Program-made: the position numbers and the translations under genes | In this document: in pieces, positions 17,458-27,139 of the stretch | Layout of the letters: the number at the start of each line of letters is the position of its first letter | Position numbering within the stretch: position 1 is the first letter of the stretch | NCBI GenBank assembly: GCA_902788095.1 | Contig: CADAIT010000005.1 | Location: 1 to 64,000, forward strand | Direction: 5' to 3' | Length of the DNA: 64,000 nt | Source of the DNA: an uncultured Bacteroidia bacterium | GTDB lineage: Bacteria > Bacteroidota > Bacteroidia > Bacteroidales > UBA932 | Notes under the pieces: model-generated | What the model saw: the letters and a program-made list of their open reading frames with translations, nothing else | What the model was told of the DNA's origin: nothing | Database searches by the model: none

Positions 17458-19083
17458 ATGAAAGCTCAGGCCATTATTCTTGGGAACGTCATCACGATGG
17501 ATGCGTACAAACCCTATGCAGAGGCCATCGCGGTGGCCGATGAAAAAATCATCTATGTCGGAAGCAAGGAGGCGGCCATGAAGCTTAAAGGGGCTGAGAC
17601 TAAGGTTCTGGATTATGGCCGCCATTCCATCTATCCGGGATTTCTGGAAGCGCATTGCCATCCCGGATTTGCGGGTAACATCATGTTCGGCCGGGCAAAT
17701 CTGGCAGAAGGCAAGACGCCGGAGGATTACCTGGCCATTCTGGAGAAGTATGTCCGGGAGAACCAGGATAAACCGCACATCGTGGGTTCAGGTTGGGCGG
17801 ATGATTTGCTGTATCAGCTGAATGCCAAGCAATTGGACCGGATATGTCCGGACAAGCCCCTGATCAACCAAAGCGCCAGCGGCCACATGATGTGGGTCAA
17901 TACCAAGGCGATGGAAGCCTACGACATCAATGAAGACGCCGTGAAGCAGTGGGGAACGGAATGTATTCATGTGGACGAGAATGGCAAGCCGAACGGCATG
18001 CTTGCCGAAAAGCCCGCCATCGACCTGCTCAAAAGGGTCCAGCCGGATCTTGCGCAGGCGAAGAAGGAACTGCTGGGCTTCCAGCAATACGCGTTTGCAA
18101 ACGGATATACGGGTGTATATGATGCCGGTTACCAGCTGCTGACCAAGCATGACCCCCGTGCCTACAAGGAGCTGGACGAAGAAGGCAAGCTCAAGATGTA
18201 TTCCTTCTGCGGCAGTTTCGTCAATGACAATACCGATACCCCTGAAGAGGACATGGACAGAATTGCGCAGGAGGCCAGGGAGTATAACGGCAAGCATGTG
18301 AAGGTAATCGGCGCCAAGGTCTTTGCCGACGGCGTCGTGGAAGGGCACACCGCGTGGATGCTGGATGATTACGTGGACAAGCCGGGCTACAAGGGCGTAA
18401 GAAGATTCGATGACCATGACAAGATGGTTCGGCTGGTCAAGGCGGCGGCCGCGCACGGGATGAACGTTCACGTCCATTCCGTCGGCGACGGCTCCACCCA
18501 GGCTTGGATCGACGCTTTTGCCCAGGCGCAGGCCGAAACGGGTAATTTTGACATGAGAAACGCCCTTGCCCATCTGCAGGAAGTAACCCCGGAAGACGTG
18601 AAGAGAATGGGCGAATACAATGTCATGGCCGTGTGCGGCATCATGTGGGCCATCAAGCATCCTGCCGGCTTTGCACAGGAGGTCGCCTATGTGGGCGAGG
18701 AGAAGTCCAACAATGCCTATCCGGTCAAATCCATCATGGATGCAGGCGGCGTGGTTGCCAACCATTCCGATTACCCGGTGTCGCCGCTGTTCAGTGCCGT
18801 CGAGGCATTCTGCATGGGGGTATTGAAAAAACTGCCGTCACAACCGGATGACTATATCAGGAATATCGACCAGGCCGTCAGCCGGGAGGAAGCGCTCAGG
18901 ACCCTGACAAGCAATGTGGCCTATATGTGGCACGAAGAGGACCGGATGGGGTCCATCAGCCTGGGCAAGCTGGCCAACTTCGCTGTCTTGGACCGTGACT
19001 TCATGCACGACGATTTTGCCGCGATTGAGAAGGCGAAGATCATTGCCACCATCGTGGACGGCGAGCAGGTGTACAAAGCATAA
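17458..19083 (+). CDS. Amidohydrolase of the YtcJ type (1st of cluster)
   Basis: Metal-dependent hydrolase of the amidohydrolase superfamily (Amidohydro_3 type), 541 residues, cytoplasmic, with no signal peptide. The first metal site is HCH (H66, H68), the bridging lysine region is VIGAKVFADG, and later ligands are HVHSVGDG and NHSDYPV. Known relatives act on amide or ester bonds of small cyclic compounds; the substrate here is unknown. The ATG at 17458 is chosen because an in-frame upstream start would lie in the hairpin region. First gene of a long plus-strand cluster, 12 nt before an esterase. It is the most divergent of the five amidohydrolases. Confidence 0.88.
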   Translation: MKAQAIILGNVITMDAYKPYAEAIAVADEKIIYVGSKEAAMKLKGAETKVLDYGRHSIYPGFLEAHCHPGFAGNIMFGRANLAEGKTPEDYLAILEKYVRENQDKPHIVGSGWADDLLYQLNAKQLDRICPDKPLINQSASGHMMWVNTKAMEAYDINEDAVKQWGTECIHVDENGKPNGMLAEKPAIDLLKRVQPDLAQAKKELLGFQQYAFANGYTGVYDAGYQLLTKHDPRAYKELDEEGKLKMYSFCGSFVNDNTDTPEEDMDRIAQEAREYNGKHVKVIGAKVFADGVVEGHTAWMLDDYVDKPGYKGVRRFDDHDKMVRLVKAAAAHGMNVHVHSVGDGSTQAWIDAFAQAQAETGNFDMRNALAHLQEVTPEDVKRMGEYNVMAVCGIMWAIKHPAGFAQEVAYVGEEKSNNAYPVKSIMDAGGVVANHSDYPVSPLFSAVEAFCMGVLKKLPSQPDDYIRNIDQAVSREEALRTLTSNVAYMWHEEDRMGSISLGKLANFAVLDRDFMHDDFAAIEKAKIIATIVDGEQVYKA

Positions 19084-19095
19084 CGACAGGAGACC

Positions 19096-20676
19096 ATGGA
19101 ATCAACTGAAATCAGAGAGGCCTTGAAGGCCATGTACGGCGGGGAGAACAAGCCCGTCACCGACGGAAATTATGACAAGTCGCTCGCCGTCAAGTGCGTC
19201 AACGGCACGTTTGTGGGCAGGAAGAAGGAGAACATCATTGCCTACAGGGGCATTCCGTATGTAGGCCGGCAGCCTGTCGGCAAGCTGCGCTGGAAAGCGC
19301 CGGTGGATGTAACGCCCGACGACGGGGTGTACGAGGCCTTTTACAATGCCAGGAGCGCCCTGGGCAACGGGCAGCTGGAAACAGGCTCCCTGTACTATAT
19401 GGACGAGGACTGCCTGTATCTGAATGTGTTCAAGTCGGACGACGCGACGCCGAAAAAACCGGTCATGGTCTGGATTCACGGCGGCGGCTTCGAGGCCGGC
19501 GGAACCATCGACCCGGTGTTCGACTGCCACAACTTCGTGAAGGAGAATCCGGACGTCATCGTGGTTACCATTGCGTACCGCCTGGGCGTCATGGGCTTCC
19601 TGCATCTGAGCCATCTGCCGGACGGCGCCGAGTATCCGGATGCCCAGAACCTGGGCCTTCTGGACCAGGTGAAGGCGCTGGGGTGGGTGCATGAGAACAT
19701 CGCGGCCTTTGGCGGCGACCCGGACAACGTGACCATCTGGGGCGAGTCCGCCGGCGCCGGCAGCTGCTCCCTGCTTCCGCTGGTTCCGGGTTCCCACGCG
19801 TACTTCCACCGCCTCATTGCCCAGAGCGGTTCCGTCAACCAGACCCGTTCCCCGGAAGACGCTATCGAATGCACCGGCAAGCTGATGGCGGCGCTCGGCT
19901 GCAAAACCGTGGCCGACCTCCTGAAGGTGGACGGCGAGAAACTCCTGGAAACGGCAAAAGCGGTGCTGTTCCTGCACCAGTTCCCGGAAAGGGACGGACG
20001 CATCCTGCCTTCGGACCCGTGGGAGGCCTATTCCGGCGGCGCGGCCAAGGATATCGACATGCTCATCGGCTGCAACAAGGACGAGATGAACTTTTTCGTG
20101 TCCAGCTTCGGCCTGGAAGGCTGGGACGCGTGGGTGGAAGGCCGCCTGAAGGAGAAGTTCGCCCGGCTGCTTCCGGAGGAAAGAGCGCTGGTGGACAGCT
20201 ATATGAAGGATGTGCAGGGGGACTACTTCCAGCCGGTTGCCAGCCTGCTGAGCCAGAGCTGGTTCATCGCACCCGTCATCCGTCTGTCGGAGGAACAGGT
20301 CAAGGGAGGAGGCAAGGTGTACACCTATTACTTCACGCCGGAGTCGCCGGACCCCATCATGAAATGCGGCCATGCCATAGAGCTTTCCATCGTGTTCAAT
20401 CATCTGGAATACAGCTCGGACCTGGGACGTGCCTTTGACCCCACCTTCTGCAAGACCATGCGCCAGCTGTGGGTGCAGTTTGCCAAGACGGGCAATCCGT
20501 CGCTCACCGCCGCCCAGTCCCCGGACGGCAAGGCCAAGGAATGGCCGCTCTACGACCTTCAGGACAAGCGGGTGATGGTCCTGGACGAGTTTGACATTCA
20601 CCCGGAGAAAGAATGCGAGCGGAAGATTGTGGACTGGGAGAGAACCTGTTTCCTGACTAAATATTATATGTTATAG
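19096..20676 (+). CDS. Type-B carboxylesterase (1st of four)
   Basis: Alpha/beta-hydrolase of the carboxylesterase/para-nitrobenzyl esterase family, 526 residues, without signal peptide. The nucleophile elbow is GESAGAG (S218), the oxyanion-hole stretch is WIHGGGFEAGG, the acidic residue lies in GCNKDEMNFF and the histidine in CGHAIELS. The N-terminal YDKSLAVKCVNGTFVGRK is shared with the paralogues at 22365 and 25485. The stop is 2 nt before the next amidohydrolase, so coupling is likely. Substrate unknown. Confidence 0.9.
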   Translation: MESTEIREALKAMYGGENKPVTDGNYDKSLAVKCVNGTFVGRKKENIIAYRGIPYVGRQPVGKLRWKAPVDVTPDDGVYEAFYNARSALGNGQLETGSLYYMDEDCLYLNVFKSDDATPKKPVMVWIHGGGFEAGGTIDPVFDCHNFVKENPDVIVVTIAYRLGVMGFLHLSHLPDGAEYPDAQNLGLLDQVKALGWVHENIAAFGGDPDNVTIWGESAGAGSCSLLPLVPGSHAYFHRLIAQSGSVNQTRSPEDAIECTGKLMAALGCKTVADLLKVDGEKLLETAKAVLFLHQFPERDGRILPSDPWEAYSGGAAKDIDMLIGCNKDEMNFFVSSFGLEGWDAWVEGRLKEKFARLLPEERALVDSYMKDVQGDYFQPVASLLSQSWFIAPVIRLSEEQVKGGGKVYTYYFTPESPDPIMKCGHAIELSIVFNHLEYSSDLGRAFDPTFCKTMRQLWVQFAKTGNPSLTAAQSPDGKAKEWPLYDLQDKRVMVLDEFDIHPEKECERKIVDWERTCFLTKYYML

Positions 20677-20678
20677 CT

Positions 20679-22343
20679 ATGAATAAAAGTGCCGATCTTG
20701 TGGTCTATGGGAAGATTTTTACTTCCGAAAACAATCAGCTGGCAGAAGCCTTTGCCGTGAAAGACGGCAAGTTTGTCTATGTAGGTGATAAAAAAGGCGC
20801 AGAAGCGTTTGTTGAAGCTGGCAGGACCGAGGTGGTGGACTATACCGGAAAGGGGCTTGTGATGCCCGCCTGCGGCAACGGCCATGCCCATTATTCCATC
20901 GGCGTCGCCCTGCCCATGGTGGGGACGGTGGCTTTTGGAAAAACGCCGGAAGAGTTTCTGACGGAAGTGGTGCCTGCAGCGGTCGCAAAGGCCCGGGAAA
21001 CGGGCGCGACGACCGTTTTCGGCTTCGGCTGGAATTACATCACTTTCATGGACAATATGCCCACCCGGCAGCAGCTGGACGCCATCTGCAGCGATATTCC
21101 CGTTTACTTTGCCGATGACGAAGGCCACAAAGGTCTGGCCAATACGCTTTGCCTGGTCAAGGCCGGCATCATGAAGGCCGACGGCACGGTGCTCAAAAAG
21201 GACAAGGACATCCGTGGCGGCGAGATTGTGATGGGCCCCGACGGAACCCCTACCGGTTTCCTGAAAGAACAGGCCGGGACCTTCGTCCGTTTCTCCCTGG
21301 ACACCGAGCGCCTTTATCCGCTTGACGTGGCCAAGGTAGTCGTGAAAAAAATCCAGGAGCAGTTGTTGTCAGAGGGTTACATCATGTATATCGACGGTTG
21401 GGGAAACTATTTCAACAATATCAATTTCTTCAAGGCGGCCCATGAGGCGGACAAAGCCGGCGAGATGAACATGATTTTGGGCCTGACCTATGAGACGGAC
21501 AGCTGGGGGAATGTGGATGAGGCCTTGTCCAAAGCCCTTGACGTCCAGAAATACGCAACCAAGCACCTGAAAACCAATTGGTTCAAGCTCTTTATGGACG
21601 GCACCGTGGAAGGACGGACCGGATTTGTGGAGCCGCTCTATCCGGACGGGCATCAGGGCCTGGCCAACTGGACGGAAGAGGAGCTGACGGAGATTACGCG
21701 CAAGGTCAACGCCAGCGGTCTCACCATGCATGTCCATACCATGGGCAACAAGGCCGTCAATTATGTGGTGAGCGCGTATGCGAACGGCGGAAAGGACGAG
21801 CTGCGCAATACGCTGGTACATATCCGCAACGTCAACCCGGAGGATTACCAGCGCATGGCAGACCATAACATGTATGCCGTCGCCGGCATGCACTGGCACC
21901 ATTGTCCCACCAATGCGCCTGAATATATCCGGGAGCACAACCTGGCCCCTGCCGGCGTGGAGGACAAGTCCTATCCCATGAAAACCTATTTCGACAAGGG
22001 CATCGTCGTTACTTCCCACTCGGATTTCCCGGCATTGAGCGGCAGTCCCGACGACCCGTTCGGCATCATGGAAATTGCCGTGACGGGCGTACTTCACGGG
22101 GAGGACGGCAAGCCTTGGTGGCCGGAAGAACTCCTGACCCGGGAACAGGCCCTCGCCTCCCTGACCATCAACGTGGCCAGGCAGCTGTTCCTCGAAAAGG
22201 AAAGAGGCAGCATCAGCGAAGGCAAGTATGCCGATTTCCTCCTGGTGGACAAGGATGTGCTTTCCTGCCCCGTGACGGAAATTCACCAGGCCAAGCCCGA
22301 GGCGACGTACTTCGAAGGAAGGAAAGTATTCTCTGCAAAGTAA
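20679..22343 (+). CDS. Amidohydrolase of the YtcJ type (2nd of cluster)
   Basis: 554 residues, cytoplasmic. Metal ligands are in GNGHAH (H69, H71), KLFMDGTVEGRTGF, MHVHTMGN and SHSDFPA. It is clearly distinct from the first amidohydrolase but shares the VKDGKFVYVGD N-terminal stretch with the later three. Its C-terminus EIHQAKPEATYFEGRKVF is almost repeated in the relic at 30196, showing that a close paralogue once existed downstream. It starts 2 nt after one esterase and ends 21 nt before another. Confidence 0.88.
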   Translation: MNKSADLVVYGKIFTSENNQLAEAFAVKDGKFVYVGDKKGAEAFVEAGRTEVVDYTGKGLVMPACGNGHAHYSIGVALPMVGTVAFGKTPEEFLTEVVPAAVAKARETGATTVFGFGWNYITFMDNMPTRQQLDAICSDIPVYFADDEGHKGLANTLCLVKAGIMKADGTVLKKDKDIRGGEIVMGPDGTPTGFLKEQAGTFVRFSLDTERLYPLDVAKVVVKKIQEQLLSEGYIMYIDGWGNYFNNINFFKAAHEADKAGEMNMILGLTYETDSWGNVDEALSKALDVQKYATKHLKTNWFKLFMDGTVEGRTGFVEPLYPDGHQGLANWTEEELTEITRKVNASGLTMHVHTMGNKAVNYVVSAYANGGKDELRNTLVHIRNVNPEDYQRMADHNMYAVAGMHWHHCPTNAPEYIREHNLAPAGVEDKSYPMKTYFDKGIVVTSHSDFPALSGSPDDPFGIMEIAVTGVLHGEDGKPWWPEELLTREQALASLTINVARQLFLEKERGSISEGKYADFLLVDKDVLSCPVTEIHQAKPEATYFEGRKVFSAK

Positions 22344-22364
22344 GTTGAACAAAACAGAAAAAAC

Positions 22365-23861
22365 ATGTGTGAACAGAATAAGCCCATGACGTGCGGGGAA
22401 TACGACAAGTCCCTGGCCGTCAAGTGCATCAACGGCACCTTCGTCGGGACGAAGACGGAGAACATCATTGCTTATAAGGGCATTCCCTTCGTGGGCGCAC
22501 AACCTGTGGGGAACCTGCGTTGGAAGGCACCGGTTCCCTATGTGGCGGACGACGGGGTGTTTGAAGCCTGCCATTTTGCGAAACTCTCCGTTCAGGACAA
22601 GTCCATCAGCGAGCATCAGGGTGAAGACTGCCTGTACCTGAATGTCTGGAAGGCCGATGATACCCCGGCCCGGAACAAGCCGGTCATGGTATGGATTCAC
22701 GGCGGCGCTTTTGTCGCCGGCGGAACTGGCATCGAGCTGTTTGACTGCGCCAATCTGGCAAAGGAGCACCCGGATGTCATCTTCGTTACCGTGGCATACC
22801 GGCTCAGCGTCCTGGGCTTCCTCCATTTGTCACACCTCCCGGACGGAAAGGACTATCCGGATGCGCAGAACCTGGCGCTGCTGGACCAGCAGATGGCGCT
22901 CAGGTGGGTTCATGAGAACATATCGGCTTTCGGCGGAGACCCGGACAATGTGACCATCTGGGGCGAATCGGCCGGCGCCGGATGCGTAACCATGCAGCCG
23001 CTCATCGAGGAGTCCCGGCAGTATTTCAAGAAGGTGATAGCCCAGAGCGGTTCGCCCGCACAGACCAATTCCCTGGAAGAGTCCATCGCCACCACGAATG
23101 ATTTGATGAAGGCCCTGAACTGCAAGACCGTCGCCGATTTGATGAAACTGGATGCCCGGACGCTGGTGGATACGGCGGCAGCGGTCGTCAGGCTGCGCAT
23201 TTTCCCCGTCAGGGACGGGCGCATCCTGCCTCTGGACCCGTGGGCGGCTTATTCCAGCGGCGTCGCCAAGGACATCACTTTCCTGCAGGGCTGCAACAAG
23301 GATGAAATGAACTGCTTCGTTTCCGACTGGACCGTGGAGGGTTTCAAGGCATGGGCGGCGGAACGCAAGACGCACAAATATGCCCGCTTGCTGAGCGACG
23401 AAGAGAAGGCGAAGATAGAGAGCTACTGCAAGGAAGGGGCGGTAGAGGACTGGGAACCGGACAGCCGCCTGTTCGGCCACAGCTGGTTTATTGACGGCGC
23501 CATCAAAATGTCGGAGTGCCAGACCCAGGGCGGCGGCAAGTCCTACACCTATTACTACCGGGTGGAAAACTCGGACCCCATCTTGAAAAGCGCCCATTTT
23601 GAGGAAGTGCCCGTTGTGTTCGCCCATCCGGAATTCACCGGCGGAAGGCCGTATGACCCGGCGTTCTGCAAGGCCATGCGGCGCATGTGGGTACAGTTTG
23701 CCAAGACCGGCTGCCCGTCCGAAGACTGGCCCCTTTACGACCTCAAGGACAGGCAGGTAATGGTCCTGGACGAGTTTGACATCCACCCTGCCAGGGAATC
23801 CGAGGTGAAGGTGGTGGATTGGGACCGGACCTGGTTCCTGATTAAGTATTATATGTTATAA
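22365..23861 (+). CDS. Type-B carboxylesterase (2nd of four)
   Basis: 498 residues, cytoplasmic. GESAGAG holds S202, WIHGGAFVAGG forms the oxyanion hole, GCNKDEMNCF carries the acid and SAHFEEVP the histidine. It is close to the first esterase: YDKSLAVKCINGTFVGTK, and the same FDIHP...VVDW...TWFLIKYYML C-terminal ending. The ending shared with the 19096 gene points to tandem duplication. Spacing to the next gene is 12 nt. Confidence 0.9.
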   Translation: MCEQNKPMTCGEYDKSLAVKCINGTFVGTKTENIIAYKGIPFVGAQPVGNLRWKAPVPYVADDGVFEACHFAKLSVQDKSISEHQGEDCLYLNVWKADDTPARNKPVMVWIHGGAFVAGGTGIELFDCANLAKEHPDVIFVTVAYRLSVLGFLHLSHLPDGKDYPDAQNLALLDQQMALRWVHENISAFGGDPDNVTIWGESAGAGCVTMQPLIEESRQYFKKVIAQSGSPAQTNSLEESIATTNDLMKALNCKTVADLMKLDARTLVDTAAAVVRLRIFPVRDGRILPLDPWAAYSSGVAKDITFLQGCNKDEMNCFVSDWTVEGFKAWAAERKTHKYARLLSDEEKAKIESYCKEGAVEDWEPDSRLFGHSWFIDGAIKMSECQTQGGGKSYTYYYRVENSDPILKSAHFEEVPVVFAHPEFTGGRPYDPAFCKAMRRMWVQFAKTGCPSEDWPLYDLKDRQVMVLDEFDIHPARESEVKVVDWDRTWFLIKYYML

Positions 23862-23873
23862 AATGTCAATGCC

Positions 23874-25448
23874 ATGATAGACCAGAGAAACGAAAAGCCG
23901 ATGACAGCCGGCAGCGCCTTGGCTGTAAAGTGCAACAACGGTACCTTTGTTGGCAAAGAGACCGACGAACTGATTATCTGGAAGGGCATCCCCTACGCAA
24001 CCCAGCCGGTGGGGAAGCTGCGTTGGCAGAAGGCGCTTCCCGCCGCAGACGATGACGGCGTGTACGACGCGACCAAGCCCGGCCACATTCCCGTCGGCCC
24101 GGTGAACGACTCAATGGGAACGGCCGAGTTCGGCGAGGACTGCCTCGTGCTGAACATCTATTGCAATACCGGCTGCACGGACAGCAGAAAGCCGGTCATG
24201 GTGTGGATTCACGGCGGCGGGTTCTGCGCCGAATCCCAGGCGTCGCCCCTCTACGACCTGACCAACATCTCCAAACAGTGTCCCGACATCCTGTTCGTGT
24301 CCATCGACTACCGGCTCGGCTTCCTGGGATTTATGAACTTCGAGCGGGTACCGGGCGGAGAGAACTTCAAGGAGGCAGGCAACCTCGGCCTGCTCGACCA
24401 GCTTGAGGCCCTCAGGTGGATACAGAAAAACATTGCCGGCTTCGGCGGCGATCCGGACAACGTGACGATTTTCGGCGAGTCGGCCGGCTCAGCCAGCGTC
24501 ACGTTCCTCCCGCTCATCGACGGAAGCGAGGGGCTTTTCAGGAGATGTATTGCACAGAGCGCCAACATTGCCTACTGTGACACGATGGAGCATGGCATCC
24601 ATGTCACGCAGAACTTCCTGGCCGCTACGGGCTGCCAGACCATGGACGAGCTGATGGCGCTTACCACCGAGGAACTTCTGGTCGCCTATCAGAAGGCAGG
24701 CGGCATCGACAAGAACTGCCTGCTCGGAATGGCCAACTTCCCGCTGCTCGACGGCGTCACGCTGCCCGAGGACCGCGCGGACATGTACGGGATGTGGGGA
24801 GACGAGAAACGGGCCAGGATTGATTTGATGATAGGTTCCACCCAGGATGAAATCCGGTATTTCGTTCCGTCCGAGGGCGGCGAAGAAGGATTTGGGAATA
24901 CGCTGAGGTGGATTGCGAGGAAGGACCGCACGATGCTGAACGAGCAGGAGAAGGCCATGTATGACGCGTTCATGGCCACGCTCGCCGGCGAAAACGAGGT
25001 GAGCCGGCTGGAGCAGTACTGCAACGACATGAACTTCCGCGCCGGCAACACCAATATGGCCATCCGGCACGCTGCCGCCGGCGGCAACACCTACATGTAC
25101 TTCATGAAGAAGCCGGTGATAACCCCCGAGCTCGGCGCGATACACGCGGCGGAGATTCCGTACCTGTTCGACACGTGCCTGGAGGACCCGATGGGGAGCG
25201 GAGCAATCGTCAGGACCGACGAGTGCGAGTTCCGCCACGTCGCAAAACAGATGTGGACCAACTTCGCCCGGACGGGCAACCCCTCCACCGACAAATACGA
25301 GTGGAAGCAGTTCTCGGGAAGCGACCGCCGGACGATGGTCTTCGACGATACCATCGGCATGCAGAAGGATTTGTTCGGAAAGCGGGAGGACCTGATGATG
25401 TCCTGGGCGGAGCGCCTTGGAAACGGGTCGTCCAAGCGGGTCTGCTAA
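23874..25448 (+). CDS. Type-B carboxylesterase (3rd of four)
   Basis: 524 residues, cytoplasmic. GESAGSA with S203, WIHGGGFCAES, acid in GSTQDEIRYF, histidine in GAIHAAEIP. It is more divergent from the first two, with a different C-terminus (SWAERLGNGSSKRVC), so it probably accepts another acyl or alcohol group. A 36-nt gap separates it from the fourth esterase. Confidence 0.9.
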   Translation: MIDQRNEKPMTAGSALAVKCNNGTFVGKETDELIIWKGIPYATQPVGKLRWQKALPAADDDGVYDATKPGHIPVGPVNDSMGTAEFGEDCLVLNIYCNTGCTDSRKPVMVWIHGGGFCAESQASPLYDLTNISKQCPDILFVSIDYRLGFLGFMNFERVPGGENFKEAGNLGLLDQLEALRWIQKNIAGFGGDPDNVTIFGESAGSASVTFLPLIDGSEGLFRRCIAQSANIAYCDTMEHGIHVTQNFLAATGCQTMDELMALTTEELLVAYQKAGGIDKNCLLGMANFPLLDGVTLPEDRADMYGMWGDEKRARIDLMIGSTQDEIRYFVPSEGGEEGFGNTLRWIARKDRTMLNEQEKAMYDAFMATLAGENEVSRLEQYCNDMNFRAGNTNMAIRHAAAGGNTYMYFMKKPVITPELGAIHAAEIPYLFDTCLEDPMGSGAIVRTDECEFRHVAKQMWTNFARTGNPSTDKYEWKQFSGSDRRTMVFDDTIGMQKDLFGKREDLMMSWAERLGNGSSKRVC

Positions 25449-25484
25449 ATAACGGAAAACATACAAATCACCAAAAGCGCAAAT

Positions 25485-27122
25485 ATGAAAAGGGAATTCA
25501 AGGATCTGATCAGATTCGAGCAGTACGAGTGCTTGAACGGCGAAATAACAGGAGACTATGACAAGGGCCATGCCGTGAAATGCGTGAACGGCACCTTTGT
25601 CGGCACCGAGGAGTATGGGGTCGCGTCCTGGCTGGGCATCCCCTACGCGAAGCCGCCCGTGGGCGGGCGCCGCTTCAAGGCGCCGGAGTACGTGGATGCG
25701 TGCGAGGGGGTCTTTGAGGCCAAATACTATGGAAAAAATGCGTTCGGCGCAACCGGCTATCCGGATTGTGTGCAGAAGCAGTGCTCCGAGGACTGCCTCT
25801 ACCTGAACATCTGGGTCAACACCGACGACGAGACCGCCAAGAAGCCGGTGATGGTCTGGATTCACGGCGGGGCATACGTCGTCGGCTCGGGCTCGCAGGC
25901 CTCCTACAGCGGCGCCAACCTGGTCCAGGCGCATAGTGACATCATCATGGTGACCATCAACTACCGCCTGAACATGTACGGCTTCATGGACTTCTCGTCG
26001 GTTCCCGGCGGCGAAAACTTCAAGACGGCCCCCTGCAACGGACTGCTGGACCAGTCGATGGCGCTCAGGTGGGTGCACGAGAACATCGCCGCTTTCGGCG
26101 GTGACCCCGACAACGTGACCATATTCGGACAAAGCGCCGGCGGCGGCTCGGTCTCCATCCTGCCGGTCCTGAAAGAGGCGAACCGGTATTTCCAGAAGGT
26201 CATCGCCCAGAGCGGTTCTACCACCCTGGCCTTCCCGGTCGGCTGCGAAACGGCGCAGGGCAAGACCAAGGCGCTGCTCGCGTACACCGGCTGCAAGACC
26301 ATGGACGAGATTATGGCGCTGAGCGAAGAGAAACTCCAGGAGGCGTATGTCGAAGCGGTGGGCAAGTTCACTTCCTGCCCCTACTACGGAACCGAGGTAC
26401 TTCCCGAGGCGCCCATCGAACTGTACCGGAAAGGCTATGCAAAGCACATATCCATCATGGCAGGCAGCACGGCCGACGAGATGAGGCTGTTCATGGGTGA
26501 GGGTCCGATGCTGAGCTTTGAAGAGCAAAAGCTATACGCCCAGCGCGCCGCAGGCGATGCCGTCCCCTACCTGAAGGAAGAGGACAAGAAGTATTACGAG
26601 GAATTTAAGCGGGTATGCCGGTTCCAGGAGCCGGGACTGGTGGAGACGGAGTTCATCAATGAGCTCATGTTCCGGGTTCCCATGCTTCAGCAGCTCGACG
26701 TACAGAGCGCATTCAACAAGACGTTCTGCTACTACTGGTCCTATCCGGGCAGCGATGCGGACATGGGCGCCGCCCACTCCGTGGAGCTCATTTTCGTGTT
26801 CAACCTTCGCGGCGTCGGAACGGGCAGCAGCTTCAACGGCACGAACGTCCCCGATGAGATATTTACGACCGTTCAGCAGATGTGGACCAATTTCGCACGC
26901 TGCGGCAATCCTTCGACAGACAAGGTCGAATGGAAGGCGTACTCGGCCGACGGCCAGAACGTCCTGGTCATCGCCGGCCCGGGCGACATGGTTGTCAAGC
27001 AGGGCCTGCTGGCCGAGCAGTACAAGGCCGTGCTCCCTTTGCTGGGCTACTACCAGTTCATGGACAAGTTCTTCACGCCCGGCTACCTGCTGGATATCGT
27101 CGCCGCGCGCCAATCAAAATAA
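25485..27122 (+). CDS. Type-B carboxylesterase (4th of four)
   Basis: 545 residues, cytoplasmic. The elbow is GQSAGGG (S217), with Gln in place of the usual Glu before Ser. Other motifs are WIHGGAYVVGS, GSTADEMRLF and GAAHSVELIF. The N-terminal EITGDYDKGHAVKCVNGTFVGTE links it to the other copies. It ends 17 nt before the third amidohydrolase. Confidence 0.9.
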   Translation: MKREFKDLIRFEQYECLNGEITGDYDKGHAVKCVNGTFVGTEEYGVASWLGIPYAKPPVGGRRFKAPEYVDACEGVFEAKYYGKNAFGATGYPDCVQKQCSEDCLYLNIWVNTDDETAKKPVMVWIHGGAYVVGSGSQASYSGANLVQAHSDIIMVTINYRLNMYGFMDFSSVPGGENFKTAPCNGLLDQSMALRWVHENIAAFGGDPDNVTIFGQSAGGGSVSILPVLKEANRYFQKVIAQSGSTTLAFPVGCETAQGKTKALLAYTGCKTMDEIMALSEEKLQEAYVEAVGKFTSCPYYGTEVLPEAPIELYRKGYAKHISIMAGSTADEMRLFMGEGPMLSFEEQKLYAQRAAGDAVPYLKEEDKKYYEEFKRVCRFQEPGLVETEFINELMFRVPMLQQLDVQSAFNKTFCYYWSYPGSDADMGAAHSVELIFVFNLRGVGTGSSFNGTNVPDEIFTTVQQMWTNFARCGNPSTDKVEWKAYSADGQNVLVIAGPGDMVVKQGLLAEQYKAVLPLLGYYQFMDKFFTPGYLLDIVAARQSK

Positions 27123-27139
27123 CAATAAAACAAACTACC

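Noticed and set aside
19096..27122. Biosynthetic (NRPS or PKS-like) cluster
   Set aside because: No carrier proteins, condensation or ketosynthase domains; all enzymes are hydrolases, so a catabolic reading is better.
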